DNA of 64,000 bases from Herbiconiux sp. L3-i23. Lineage in GTDB: Bacteria; Actinomycetota; Actinomycetes; Actinomycetales; Microbacteriaceae. Position 1 is the first letter of the stretch; the number at the start of each line of letters is the position of its first letter. The stretch is taken from contig NZ_AP025737.1 in the NCBI RefSeq assembly GCF_023734115.1, positions 2,294,001 through 2,358,000 of the forward strand, read 5' to 3'. The position numbers and the translations under genes are program-made. This document shows positions 24,972 to 31,686 of the stretch, in pieces. The notes below the pieces were generated by a model. It worked only from the letters and a program-made list of their open reading frames with translations. It did no database searches and was not told the origin of the DNA.

Positions 24972-26288
24972 ATGCCCTTGAATCACCCCCTCGCCCGAAC
25001 AATCACTCGCACTGCACTCGGCATCGCATCGGTGGGTGCCGTGACCATCGCGCTCGTCGGCTGCAGCACCGCGAGCGGTGGGGCCGCCAGCGGCGACACC
25101 ATCACGCTGTCGATGCAGAACCCCGACGTCCAGACCGCCGACCCGGCGACGTGGGCCATCGTCGAGGCCTTCGAAGAGGCCAATCCCGACATCGACGTCC
25201 AGGTGACGGGCGAAGCGGTCGCCGAGCACCTGCAGAAGCTCTCGATTGCGGCTCAAAGCGACACGCTCCCCGACATCTTCTGGGTCTACAAGTCGACCGC
25301 CGAGGAAATGCTCGAAGCCGACAAGCTGCTCGACCTCGCCCCGATGCTCGACGAGCTCGGCATCACCGAGCGACTGCCCGAGAGCACGGTCACCAACTTC
25401 TCATCCGGCGACGTGATCTACGGCGTCCCCTACCAGGGACTGCTGACGGGCCTCTGGTACAACGAGCAGATCCTGGCGGAGAACGGTCTCGAGCTTCCCA
25501 CCACCTTCGACGAGCTCCTCACCGTGGCAGAGACTCTGAGCGCGAAGGGCATCACCACCATCTCGAACGGCGCCAACCAGTCGTCGTTCAGCGTGTGGAG
25601 CTTCCTCGTCGATCTCGAGCGCTTCGGCTTCTCCGAGAAGATCGACGCCATCCTCGACGGCTCCGAGAGCTACAACAACGAGGACTTCTTGCGTCTTTAC
25701 GAGCACATCGCCGAGCTCCGCGATGCCGGCGCGTTCGCTTCGAACGTCTCCACCCAGACCTACCAGCAGGCGGTCGACCAGTTCACCAGCGGCAACGCGG
25801 CGATGCTCGACGCGGGCGTCTGGGCGTCGAGCGCGATCCAGGAATCGGAAGTCGGGCCCAATGCAGGCTTCTGGGTCGGCCCCCAGTTCGATGACGGCGT
25901 CGGCGAGCAGAACATCGTCATGAACGTCGCGTCGGCACCATTCGCAGTGAGCGCGAAGGTCGGCGACAACGAGGAGAAGCTCGACGCCGTCACGAAATTC
26001 ATCGAGTTCTACTACAGCGACGAAGCACAGCAGCTGCTCGTCGACAACGGTCAGCCTCCCGTCACCGACTACACGCCTCAGCTCGACGCTGAGTCCCAGT
26101 CGGTGTTGGAGGCGGCGCTCGACGCGTCCGTCGCGAACGGTGTCACCAGCCCCGAGTCGCAGCCCGACCTGTTGGTATCGACGCCCGTCGCCAACGCGAT
26201 GTACGACAGCATCTACGGCGTCATCCAGAACCAGCTGACGCCCGAGGAGGCGCTGAACCTGGTGCAGACCGCGATCGACGCAGAGTAG
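24972..26288 (+). CDS. Sugar ABC transporter substrate-binding lipoprotein (CUT1)
   Basis: A 438-residue extracellular solute-binding protein, family 1. A signal peptide with a lipobox ends at IALVGCSTAS; the Cys would be lipid-modified and hold the protein on the outer face of the membrane. Mature features include FEEANPDIDVQVTGEA, LPDIFWVYKSTAEEML, VPYQGLLTGLWYNEQIL, and SGNAAMLDAGVWAS, as in maltose and oligosaccharide-binding proteins. The ATG at 24972 is preceded by AAAGGAGA and directly starts a normal signal peptide; an upstream ATG at 24918 lacks this. It is the first gene of the LacI-controlled importer operon and probably binds the sugar degraded by GH172 and GH32. Confidence 0.92.
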   Translation: MPLNHPLARTITRTALGIASVGAVTIALVGCSTASGGAASGDTITLSMQNPDVQTADPATWAIVEAFEEANPDIDVQVTGEAVAEHLQKLSIAAQSDTLPDIFWVYKSTAEEMLEADKLLDLAPMLDELGITERLPESTVTNFSSGDVIYGVPYQGLLTGLWYNEQILAENGLELPTTFDELLTVAETLSAKGITTISNGANQSSFSVWSFLVDLERFGFSEKIDAILDGSESYNNEDFLRLYEHIAELRDAGAFASNVSTQTYQQAVDQFTSGNAAMLDAGVWASSAIQESEVGPNAGFWVGPQFDDGVGEQNIVMNVASAPFAVSAKVGDNEEKLDAVTKFIEFYYSDEAQQLLVDNGQPPVTDYTPQLDAESQSVLEAALDASVANGVTSPESQPDLLVSTPVANAMYDSIYGVIQNQLTPEEALNLVQTAIDAE

Positions 26289-26290
26289 GC

Positions 26291-26326
26291 GGATGGCGGC
26301 CTCGGCACTCGCCGGGGCCGCCATCC
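26291..26326 (+). other. Intercistronic stem-loop between binding protein and permease
   Basis: GGATGGCGGCCTCGGC and GCCGGGGCCGCCATCC form a 16-bp stem (one G-U) with a 4-nt loop just after the binding-protein stop. Such hairpins often stabilise the binding-protein mRNA or partly terminate transcription, giving more binding protein than permease. Confidence 0.6.
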
Positions 26327-26362
26327 CCTCGGCCACACATTCAATTCGAAAGTCGGTAGTCC

Positions 26363-27232
26363 GTGATCTGGATCAGCTCGCGCTGGAAGATCCTCCTGAT
26401 GCTCGCCCCGGCGCTCATCTTCTTCTCGTTGTTCATCGTCTACCCGGTGCTGTATTCGCTCGGGTTCAGCTTCACCAAGTTCCAGGGCTTCGGCACTCCG
26501 GAGTTCATCGGGCTCGACAACTACGCGGCTCTCGGCGCCGATCCTTTCTTCTGGCAGTCGCTGCAGAACACCATCGTCATCCTCGTGGTCAGCATCGCCC
26601 TACTGGTGCCCGCTTCGTTCGCGCTGGCACTGCTACTCAGAAGGAAGATCGCGGGCGGAGGCGCGCTGCGTGCCCTCGTGTTCGGGCCGGCGATCATCGC
26701 GCCGATCCTCGTCGGCCTCATCTGGGTCTTTATCCTCGACCCCAAGATCGGTTTGTTGAACCGAGTGCTCGGCTTCATGGGAGTCGCTCCCATTCAGTGG
26801 ATCGGTGGCGACACGCTCACCCCCTACGCGGTCTCGCTCGTGTTCATCTGGAGCAGCATCGGCTTCGCGATGACGATCTTCTATGCCGGTTTGCAGCAGC
26901 TCCCCCACGACGTGATGGAGGCCAGCGCCCTCGATGGGGCGAGCGGCTGGCAGCAGCTGCGGTTCGTCACCATCCCGATGATGAAGGAGACTTTCGCCAT
27001 CGTGACGATCCTCATGATCACCAACGTCTTCAAGATCTTCGAGCTGGTGTTCGTACTCACTGGCGGCGGTCCGGTGCACCGCTCCGAGACTCTCGTCAGC
27101 TACATGTACTTCGTCACCTTCACCAATCAGCAGTACGGGCTCGGCATGGCGATCGCCGTGGTCGTCACCCTCCTCGGCGCGGCCGTCTCGATCGGCTACC
27201 TCGCGCTTTCCCGCGGACGGAGAACAGCATGA
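26363..27232 (+). CDS. Sugar ABC transporter permease (MalF type)
   Basis: A 289-residue CUT1 permease with six helices. It starts at a GTG, IWISSRWKILLMLAPALIFF. FIGLDNYAALGADPFFWQSL is the conserved periplasmic loop. The cytoplasmic EAA loop reads DVMEASALDGASGWQQLRFV followed by TIPMMKETFAI; it contacts the ATPase. The stop overlaps the next permease by 4 bp (ATGA). The N-terminal extra helices of true MalF are absent, as in most Gram-positive homologues. Confidence 0.92.
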   Translation: MIWISSRWKILLMLAPALIFFSLFIVYPVLYSLGFSFTKFQGFGTPEFIGLDNYAALGADPFFWQSLQNTIVILVVSIALLVPASFALALLLRRKIAGGGALRALVFGPAIIAPILVGLIWVFILDPKIGLLNRVLGFMGVAPIQWIGGDTLTPYAVSLVFIWSSIGFAMTIFYAGLQQLPHDVMEASALDGASGWQQLRFVTIPMMKETFAIVTILMITNVFKIFELVFVLTGGGPVHRSETLVSYMYFVTFTNQQYGLGMAIAVVVTLLGAAVSIGYLALSRGRRTA

Positions 27233-28140
27233 CCTCGACCAGCATCGACGCAGAACTGCGACCCCTCTCCGAGGTCGCACAGAAGCCTCCCCGCTCCACT
27301 CCGGGACGCCGCCCGCGGAGGACGGTCGCGATCGTCCTCGGGATTCTGGCCTACCTCGTCACGTTCCTCATCGTGCTCCCCCTCTTCTGGATCGTTCTGC
27401 TGTCGTTCCAGCCGAGCGGCAACATCCTGGGCAACCCGTTCTCGTTCACCGAGCTCACCTTCGACAACTACATCAACGCGATCGGGTCGCTGCCGCTCGT
27501 CCAGATGTACTCGAACACCATCTTCATCGCGCTCGTGTCGGTAACGGTCGGAGCGGCGATCTCGTTCATGGCAGCCTTCGCACTGACCCGGATGATCTTC
27601 CGCCGACGCCGGCTGCAGTCCGCACTGCGCTTCTACCTTCTCGCGGGCCTCGCGGTGCCGGTCTACATTCTGCTGTTCCCCGTCTACCGCCTCGACCTCT
27701 CACTCGGGGTGTTCGGCACGTACGCGGCGCTGATCCTGCCCTACATCGCGGTCAGCATCCCCTTCAACACCCTGCTGCTGACGGGCTTCCTGCGCGAGTT
27801 CCCCAGCGAGATCGAGGAAGCGGCCATCATCGACGGCGCAGGGTTGTGGCGCTTGTGCTGGTCGGTGGTCCTGCCTCTCATGAGGCCGGTCATCGCGACC
27901 GTGCTCATCTTCAATGTGGTGTACGTCTTCAACGAGTTTCCGTTCGCATCGATCCTCATCAACAACCCGGACATGAGCACGATCTCGCTCGCCGTCTCGC
28001 GGTTCAAGGGGCAGTACACGGTGGATTACGGCGCGATGATGGCGTCCGCCACCCTCGTGCTCCTCCCCCAGCTGATCATCTACGCCCTGTTCCAGCGTCA
28101 TGTCATCGCCGGTATGACCGTCGGGGCCGTCAAGGGCTGA
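27229..28140 (+). CDS. Sugar ABC transporter permease (MalG type)
   Basis: A 303-residue CUT1 permease. A ~40-residue hydrophilic, Pro/Arg-rich N-terminus precedes the first helix (VAIVLGILAYLVTFLIVLPL). FSFTELTFDNYINAIGSLPL is the typical first loop. The EAA loop is EIEEAAIIDGAGLWRLCWSV then VLPLMRPVIAT. The protein ends in GMTVGAVKG, a common MalG terminus. No ATP-binding subunit follows, so the importer probably shares a general MsiK-like ATPase encoded elsewhere. Confidence 0.92.
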   Translation: MTSTSIDAELRPLSEVAQKPPRSTPGRRPRRTVAIVLGILAYLVTFLIVLPLFWIVLLSFQPSGNILGNPFSFTELTFDNYINAIGSLPLVQMYSNTIFIALVSVTVGAAISFMAAFALTRMIFRRRRLQSALRFYLLAGLAVPVYILLFPVYRLDLSLGVFGTYAALILPYIAVSIPFNTLLLTGFLREFPSEIEEAAIIDGAGLWRLCWSVVLPLMRPVIATVLIFNVVYVFNEFPFASILINNPDMSTISLAVSRFKGQYTVDYGAMMASATLVLLPQLIIYALFQRHVIAGMTVGAVKG

Positions 28141-28230
28141 GCCGAACCCGCAGAGGCGTACGCTCGAGTGAGCCGTCGGGGTGCCGATGAGGCACCGCAG
28201 CCGTCGCGCTGCTCGATGGAGGACCCGCGA

Positions 28231-29139
28231 ATGACGTTCCAGAGAACCGCCGAATGGGACGCGTTCGGCCCGTGGATCCTGCCCGTCACGAACGCCGACG
28301 ATGTGCCACGCGCCTTCCGCGCGCATCCGTTCCGATTCGACGGCGGCGACACCATCGTCAAGGTGCCGCGCAACGTCGCTCGGCGCGATGCCGACCCGAC
28401 GATGCACCTCTACGACAACGTTCTCACCGTGAACGCCGACGGCCTCGAGGTGCTCACGCGCGACGGCGACAGCTACTCGACCCGGACGATTCCCGCCACA
28501 TCGATCGCGGCGATCGAGCACGGCAGCGATCTCCTCGACGGCTGGTTCACCGTCTACCCCACCGAGGGTGCTCGGGTCGAGATCCGGGTGAGCGGCGCCG
28601 CCGGCGACACGGTGGCCGGGTTGACCGACCGGCTTCTCGACGCCGCGGCCCCTTCGGACACCGACGGGACGCCGTCCGAGGAGCTGCGTCGCGAGGCGCT
28701 TCCCGAGCGGGACGTTGCGCTCGTCAACGCCTACCGTCCGATTGCCCGCCGCACGTCGGGCCTCACTGTTTCGGCGGTGTTCAGCGCAGCGGCGGTGGCG
28801 TCGACGGAGTCGCTGCTGCGACGGCTGAGGAAGGGGCAGGCGACGAGGTCGGGTGCCGTCATCGCGACGGGCCGGAGCCGGCTCGTCGTCGTCACTCGCC
28901 ACCACCCCGTCAGCTACGGCCCGAAACCCGATCTGTCGCTTCGACACATCGTCGTGCTGCGATCCGCGCTCACCGGGGCGTCGATCGTCCCGCATCCTTC
29001 GGTGCGGGACACCGACCTTCTCGAGCTCGCCGTCGGCGCCGACCGCATAGTGATCGGTCTACCTCGGGATCCGACGAAGATCGATACCCTGCTCGCCGAC
29101 CTCCCCCTCCTGGCGACCGGAGAGATGGAGCACAGGTGA
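28231..29139 (+). CDS. Conserved hypothetical protein
   Basis: A 302-residue soluble protein I cannot place in a family. The N-terminal ~100 residues include WDAFGPWILPVTNADDVPRA and LYDNVLTVNADGLEVLTRDG, and alternate charged and hydrophobic strands suggest a beta-rich domain. The middle has a hydrophobic stretch, TSGLTVSAVFSAAAVASTES. The C-terminal half begins VIATGRSRLVVVTRHHPVSY. The ATG at 28231 follows GGAGGA and is preferred over an in-frame GTG at 28168. The stop overlaps the GTG of the YbaK-like gene (GTGA), so the two are coupled and may share a process. Confidence 0.55.
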   Translation: MTFQRTAEWDAFGPWILPVTNADDVPRAFRAHPFRFDGGDTIVKVPRNVARRDADPTMHLYDNVLTVNADGLEVLTRDGDSYSTRTIPATSIAAIEHGSDLLDGWFTVYPTEGARVEIRVSGAAGDTVAGLTDRLLDAAAPSDTDGTPSEELRREALPERDVALVNAYRPIARRTSGLTVSAVFSAAAVASTESLLRRLRKGQATRSGAVIATGRSRLVVVTRHHPVSYGPKPDLSLRHIVVLRSALTGASIVPHPSVRDTDLLELAVGADRIVIGLPRDPTKIDTLLADLPLLATGEMEHR

Positions 29140-29684
29140 AGCTCGACCTGACGCAGGCCCTGCGCCGCCCGGATCTTCTCGCGCCAACGGTCGCGGAAGG
29201 CCTCGTCGGGCTCGACCGCGCCGACGAAGTCCGGGTCGCCGCGATCGACGGCTCCCTCGCGGACACCGCCGCGTTCTGCGATGCCCACGACGTCGGCCTC
29301 GACATCTCGGCGAACTGCGTCGTCGTGGCGGGGCGTCGCGGCGAAGTCACTCGGTTCGCCGCGTGCATGGTGCTCGCGACCACCCGACTCGACGTGAACG
29401 GCACGGTCCGGAAGCTGCTCGACGCCCGCAAGGCGAGCTTCGCGCGGATGGACGAGGCGCTCGCCCTCTCCGGGATGGAATACGGCGGGATCACCCCGAT
29501 CGGCGTCCCCGCCGACTGGGCGCTCTACGTCGACAGCAGGATCCCCCCGCTCGATCAGGTCGTCGTCGGCGCCGGGATCCGCGCGGCGAAGATCGTCCTC
29601 CCCGGCTCGGTGCTCCTCGAACTCCCGAACGCGCAGCTCATCGAGGGGCTCGCGGTCGACATCGTGCCTGCCGAGGCGAGCTGA
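29136..29684 (+). CDS. YbaK/EbsC-family aminoacyl-tRNA deacylase-like protein
   Basis: A 182-residue member of the YbaK/prolyl-tRNA-editing fold, which hydrolyses mischarged aminoacyl-tRNAs in trans. Characteristic segments are ISANCVVVAGRRGEVTRFAA, TTRLDVNGTVRKLLDARKAS, and EYGGITPIGVPADWALYVD; the last is the GG.TP..G motif that lines the substrate pocket. The GTG start overlaps the previous stop. It is followed by a perfect 14-bp hairpin and converges on the aldo/keto reductase. The tRNA substrate is unknown. Confidence 0.8.
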   Translation: MKLDLTQALRRPDLLAPTVAEGLVGLDRADEVRVAAIDGSLADTAAFCDAHDVGLDISANCVVVAGRRGEVTRFAACMVLATTRLDVNGTVRKLLDARKASFARMDEALALSGMEYGGITPIGVPADWALYVDSRIPPLDQVVVGAGIRAAKIVLPGSVLLELPNAQLIEGLAVDIVPAEAS

Positions 29685-29723
29685 CCGGTCGGATCGATCG
29701 AACGTCGACCGATCCGACCGGTC
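29683..29723. terminator. Bidirectional terminator hairpin
   Basis: GACCGGTCGGATCG (29683-29696) and CGATCCGACCGGTC (29710-29723) form a perfect 14-bp stem with a 13-nt loop between the convergent YbaK-like and aldo/keto reductase genes. Confidence 0.65.
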
Positions 29724-29752
29724 GGGTCAGCAAGCGCCTTGTCGAATACCGC

Positions 29753-30622
29753 TCAGGAGAGGGCGTTCATCCGCTCGAACTCGGCGTCCGTCAGCTCGAT
29801 CGCCGCACCGGCAACGTTCTCTTCCAGATGCGCGACCGACTTCGTGCCCGGGATGGGCAGCACGACGGGCGACCGACGCAGCAGCCAGGCGAGCGCGAGC
29901 TGGCTCGGCGTCGAGCCGTGCTCCTCGGCGATGGAGCTGAGCACGCTGCCCTCGCCCGTCAGCTTGCCGGTGGCCAGTGGGAACCACGGGATGAAGGCGA
30001 TGCCGTTCGCCTCCGCGTAGTCGAGCACGTCCTCCGACTTGCGGTAGGTGAGGTTGAACAGGTTCTGCACGCTCACGATCTCGGCGACCGTGCGAGCGCG
30101 CTCGATCTCCTCGATCGTGACCTCGGAGAGCCCGATGTGGCGAACCTTGCCCTCGTCCTGCAGCTTCTTCATCTCCCCGACCGTGTCCTCGACCGGCACC
30201 TCGGGGTCGATGCGGTGCAGCTGCAGCAGGTCGATCCGGTCGACGCCGAGGTTGCGCAGGTTCAGCTCGGTCTGCTGGCGGATGTAGGACGGACGGCCGA
30301 GCGGAGTCCACTCGTTCGGACCCTGGCGGGTGTGCCCGACCTTGGTGGCGATGACGAGACCATCGGCGTACGGGTGCAGCGCTTCTCGGATGAAGGCGTC
30401 GGTCACATAGGGGCCGTACACGTCGGCGGTGTCGATGAGGTTGATACCGAGCTCGGTGGCGCGGCGGAGCACACGGACGGCGCCCTCGCGGTCGTCCGGC
30501 CAACCCCAGACGCCGTCGCCGGTCAGCTGCATGGTGCCGTAGCCGAGACGGTTGACGGTCAGGTCACCACCGATGGTGAAGGTTCCCGAAGCGGATGCGT
30601 TCGTGCTCTCAGTCGTAGGCAT
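29753..30622 (-). CDS. Aldo/keto reductase
   Basis: A 289-residue NADPH-dependent oxidoreductase of the (beta/alpha)8 AKR superfamily. The catalytic tetrad is visible: Asp and Tyr in [12 protein letters not shown], Lys in [12 protein letters not shown], and His in [32 protein letters not shown] near the C-terminus binds the cofactor phosphate. It reduces an unknown aldehyde or ketone. The ATG at 30622 (MPTTESTN) is chosen because the upstream frame is Arg-rich and unlike the family, but no ribosome site is visible, so the start could be different. Confidence 0.88.
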   Translation of the reverse strand: MPTTESTNASASGTFTIGGDLTVNRLGYGTMQLTGDGVWGWPDDREGAVRVLRRATELGINLIDTADVYGPYVTDAFIREALHPYADGLVIATKVGHTRQGPNEWTPLGRPSYIRQQTELNLRNLGVDRIDLLQLHRIDPEVPVEDTVGEMKKLQDEGKVRHIGLSEVTIEEIERARTVAEIVSVQNLFNLTYRKSEDVLDYAEANGIAFIPWFPLATGKLTGEGSVLSSIAEEHGSTPSQLALAWLLRRSPVVLPIPGTKSVAHLEENVAGAAIELTDAEFERMNALS

Positions 30623-30829
30623 GGAGAGGGGAACCCGGCGCCTCGGGCCGCTATTCCGGCTGACGCCTAATCGACTACTCCCCAAGTTCCACTGTCAGAT
30701 ACGACGAGCGACCCGGGCACAAATGCGGTCAGACTCGGTCTGATCTAGGCCTACGGCGGGACTCGCGACGGATGCTCCCCTCGATCGATCGTCATCGGCG
30801 GCCTGCGTCCACGGAGACACCCATCCCGC

Positions 30830-31030
30830 TTAGAGGGCGAGGAAGATGAATGCAAGGTCGGCTAGCCAAACGGTCAAACCGGCGACGAACCACCACCGAC
30901 CCGGCTGCCAGAACAAATCCGCCTTGCCCCATCCGTGCGCCCGGATGTTCTTGACGCCAGCGACCACAACCAGACCAGCGCCTCCAAGAGCGATGACTGA
31001 GCCAATCGTCAGCACCACTCCCGGTTCCAT
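30830..31030 (-). CDS. Small two-helix membrane protein
   Basis: A 66-residue ORF. Two hydrophobic helices, VVLTIGSVIALGGAGLVVVA and WWFVAGLTVWLADLAFIFLA, are joined by a basic, Trp-containing loop (KNIRAHGWGKADLFWQPGR). A normal GTG/ATG start and a TAG stop frame it, but no clear ribosome site or homologue is known to me. Base composition around it (30650-31300) is less GC-rich than the neighbours. It may be real but is unproven. Confidence 0.45.
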   Translation of the reverse strand: MEPGVVLTIGSVIALGGAGLVVVAGVKNIRAHGWGKADLFWQPGRWWFVAGLTVWLADLAFIFLAL

Positions 31031-31308
31031 GCCGACAGTCTGGCGGACCAGTGGATCGAGGCGCTATTCGCCTTCAAGAAGGCTCGATGTGGCGCTTGAG
31101 AGTCCGCATACGGACATCAGCGCACGTGCATCACTGGGCATCCGCCGTCCTGTTCACCCGCATTGGGCAGCGGCGTCCGTGCCGTCCTGGTCGATGATCG
31201 GAGCTCCGCGCGTTGTAGCCCTGAGTTGAGCATCCAGTCGGGCACCGATTGGAGAAACCAAGGGTCGACCGCGGCTCCTCGAGTCATATACCGGGTCAGG
31301 ACAATGAC
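31031..31308. other. Non-coding stretch, nothing assigned
   Basis: No ORF here has family resemblance or a plausible ribosome site, and no RNA gene was recognised. Codon phase bias is weak and GC content is locally lower, which fits degraded accessory DNA upstream of a tRNA. Confidence 0.4.
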
Positions 31309-31347
31309 AGAAGGCCCGGAACCATGCGGTTCCGGGCCTTCTTTTTG
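31309..31347 (+). terminator. Strong intrinsic terminator
   Basis: AGAAGGCCCGGAACC and GGTTCCGGGCCTTCT form a perfect 15-bp stem with an ATGC loop followed by TTTTTG. It looks like an intrinsic terminator for plus-strand transcription, yet no recognisable gene precedes it on that strand. Confidence 0.75.
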
Positions 31348-31434
31348 TTGCGGGGCGCCCCACCGACTACGCCGAACGCCGCTTCGCGTCGTCCGGGGCC
31401 CCTCGTCGGCGTGGGCCCGCCTGACTCCTCACGG

Positions 31435-31475
31435 AATGACGAAGGCCCCGGACTGCGTCCGGGGCCTTCGTCATT
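31435..31475 (-). terminator. Terminator downstream of tRNA-fMet
   Basis: AATGACGAAGGCCCCGGAC and GTCCGGGGCCTTCGTCATT form a perfect 19-bp stem with a TGC loop, 3 bp beyond the tRNA 3' end. Confidence 0.7.
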
Positions 31476-31477
31476 TG

Positions 31478-31551
31478 TTGCGGGGACAGGATTTGAACCT
31501 GCGACCTCTGGGTTATGAGCCCAGCGAGCTACCGAGCTGCTCCACCCCGCG
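31478..31551 (-). tRNA. Initiator tRNA-fMet (CAT)
   Basis: The minus strand folds as a 74-nt cloverleaf without encoded CCA. The acceptor arms are CGCGGGG and CCCCGCA, leaving the C1-A72 mismatch that marks initiator tRNA. The D-arm contains AGCAGCTCGGTAGCTC. The anticodon stem-loop CTGGGCTCATAACCCAG has anticodon CAT and three consecutive G-C pairs, a second initiator feature. The T-loop is GGTTCAAATCC. A promoter and a terminator flank it. Confidence 0.95.
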
Positions 31552-31563
31552 GCACGAGAGTAA

Positions 31564-31592
31564 AGCCTAGCACCCAAATTGGAGGCCGTCGA
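31564..31592 (-). promoter_or_regulatory. tRNA-fMet promoter
   Basis: On the minus strand TCGACG (31592-31587), a 17-bp spacer and TAGGCT (31569-31564) lie 12 nt before the tRNA 5' end. Confidence 0.5.
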
Positions 31593-31628
31593 ATCGAGCG
31601 GATTCCCCGCTTTCAAGGCACCAGAACG

Positions 31629-31664
31629 ACGAAGCGCGAGCCCCCAGGAGGACTCGCGCTTCGT
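31629..31664 (-). terminator. Terminator hairpin after the UPF0182 gene
   Basis: ACGAAGCGCGAG and CTCGCGCTTCGT form a perfect 12-bp stem with a 12-nt loop, 23 bp beyond the stop at 31687. Confidence 0.65.
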
Positions 31665-31686
31665 CAGTCGAACGACTTCGAGACGA

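Noticed and set aside
31340-31380. A second, truncated tRNA gene
   Set aside because: Only about ten bases of the tRNA 3' end are repeated; no cloverleaf can be formed.
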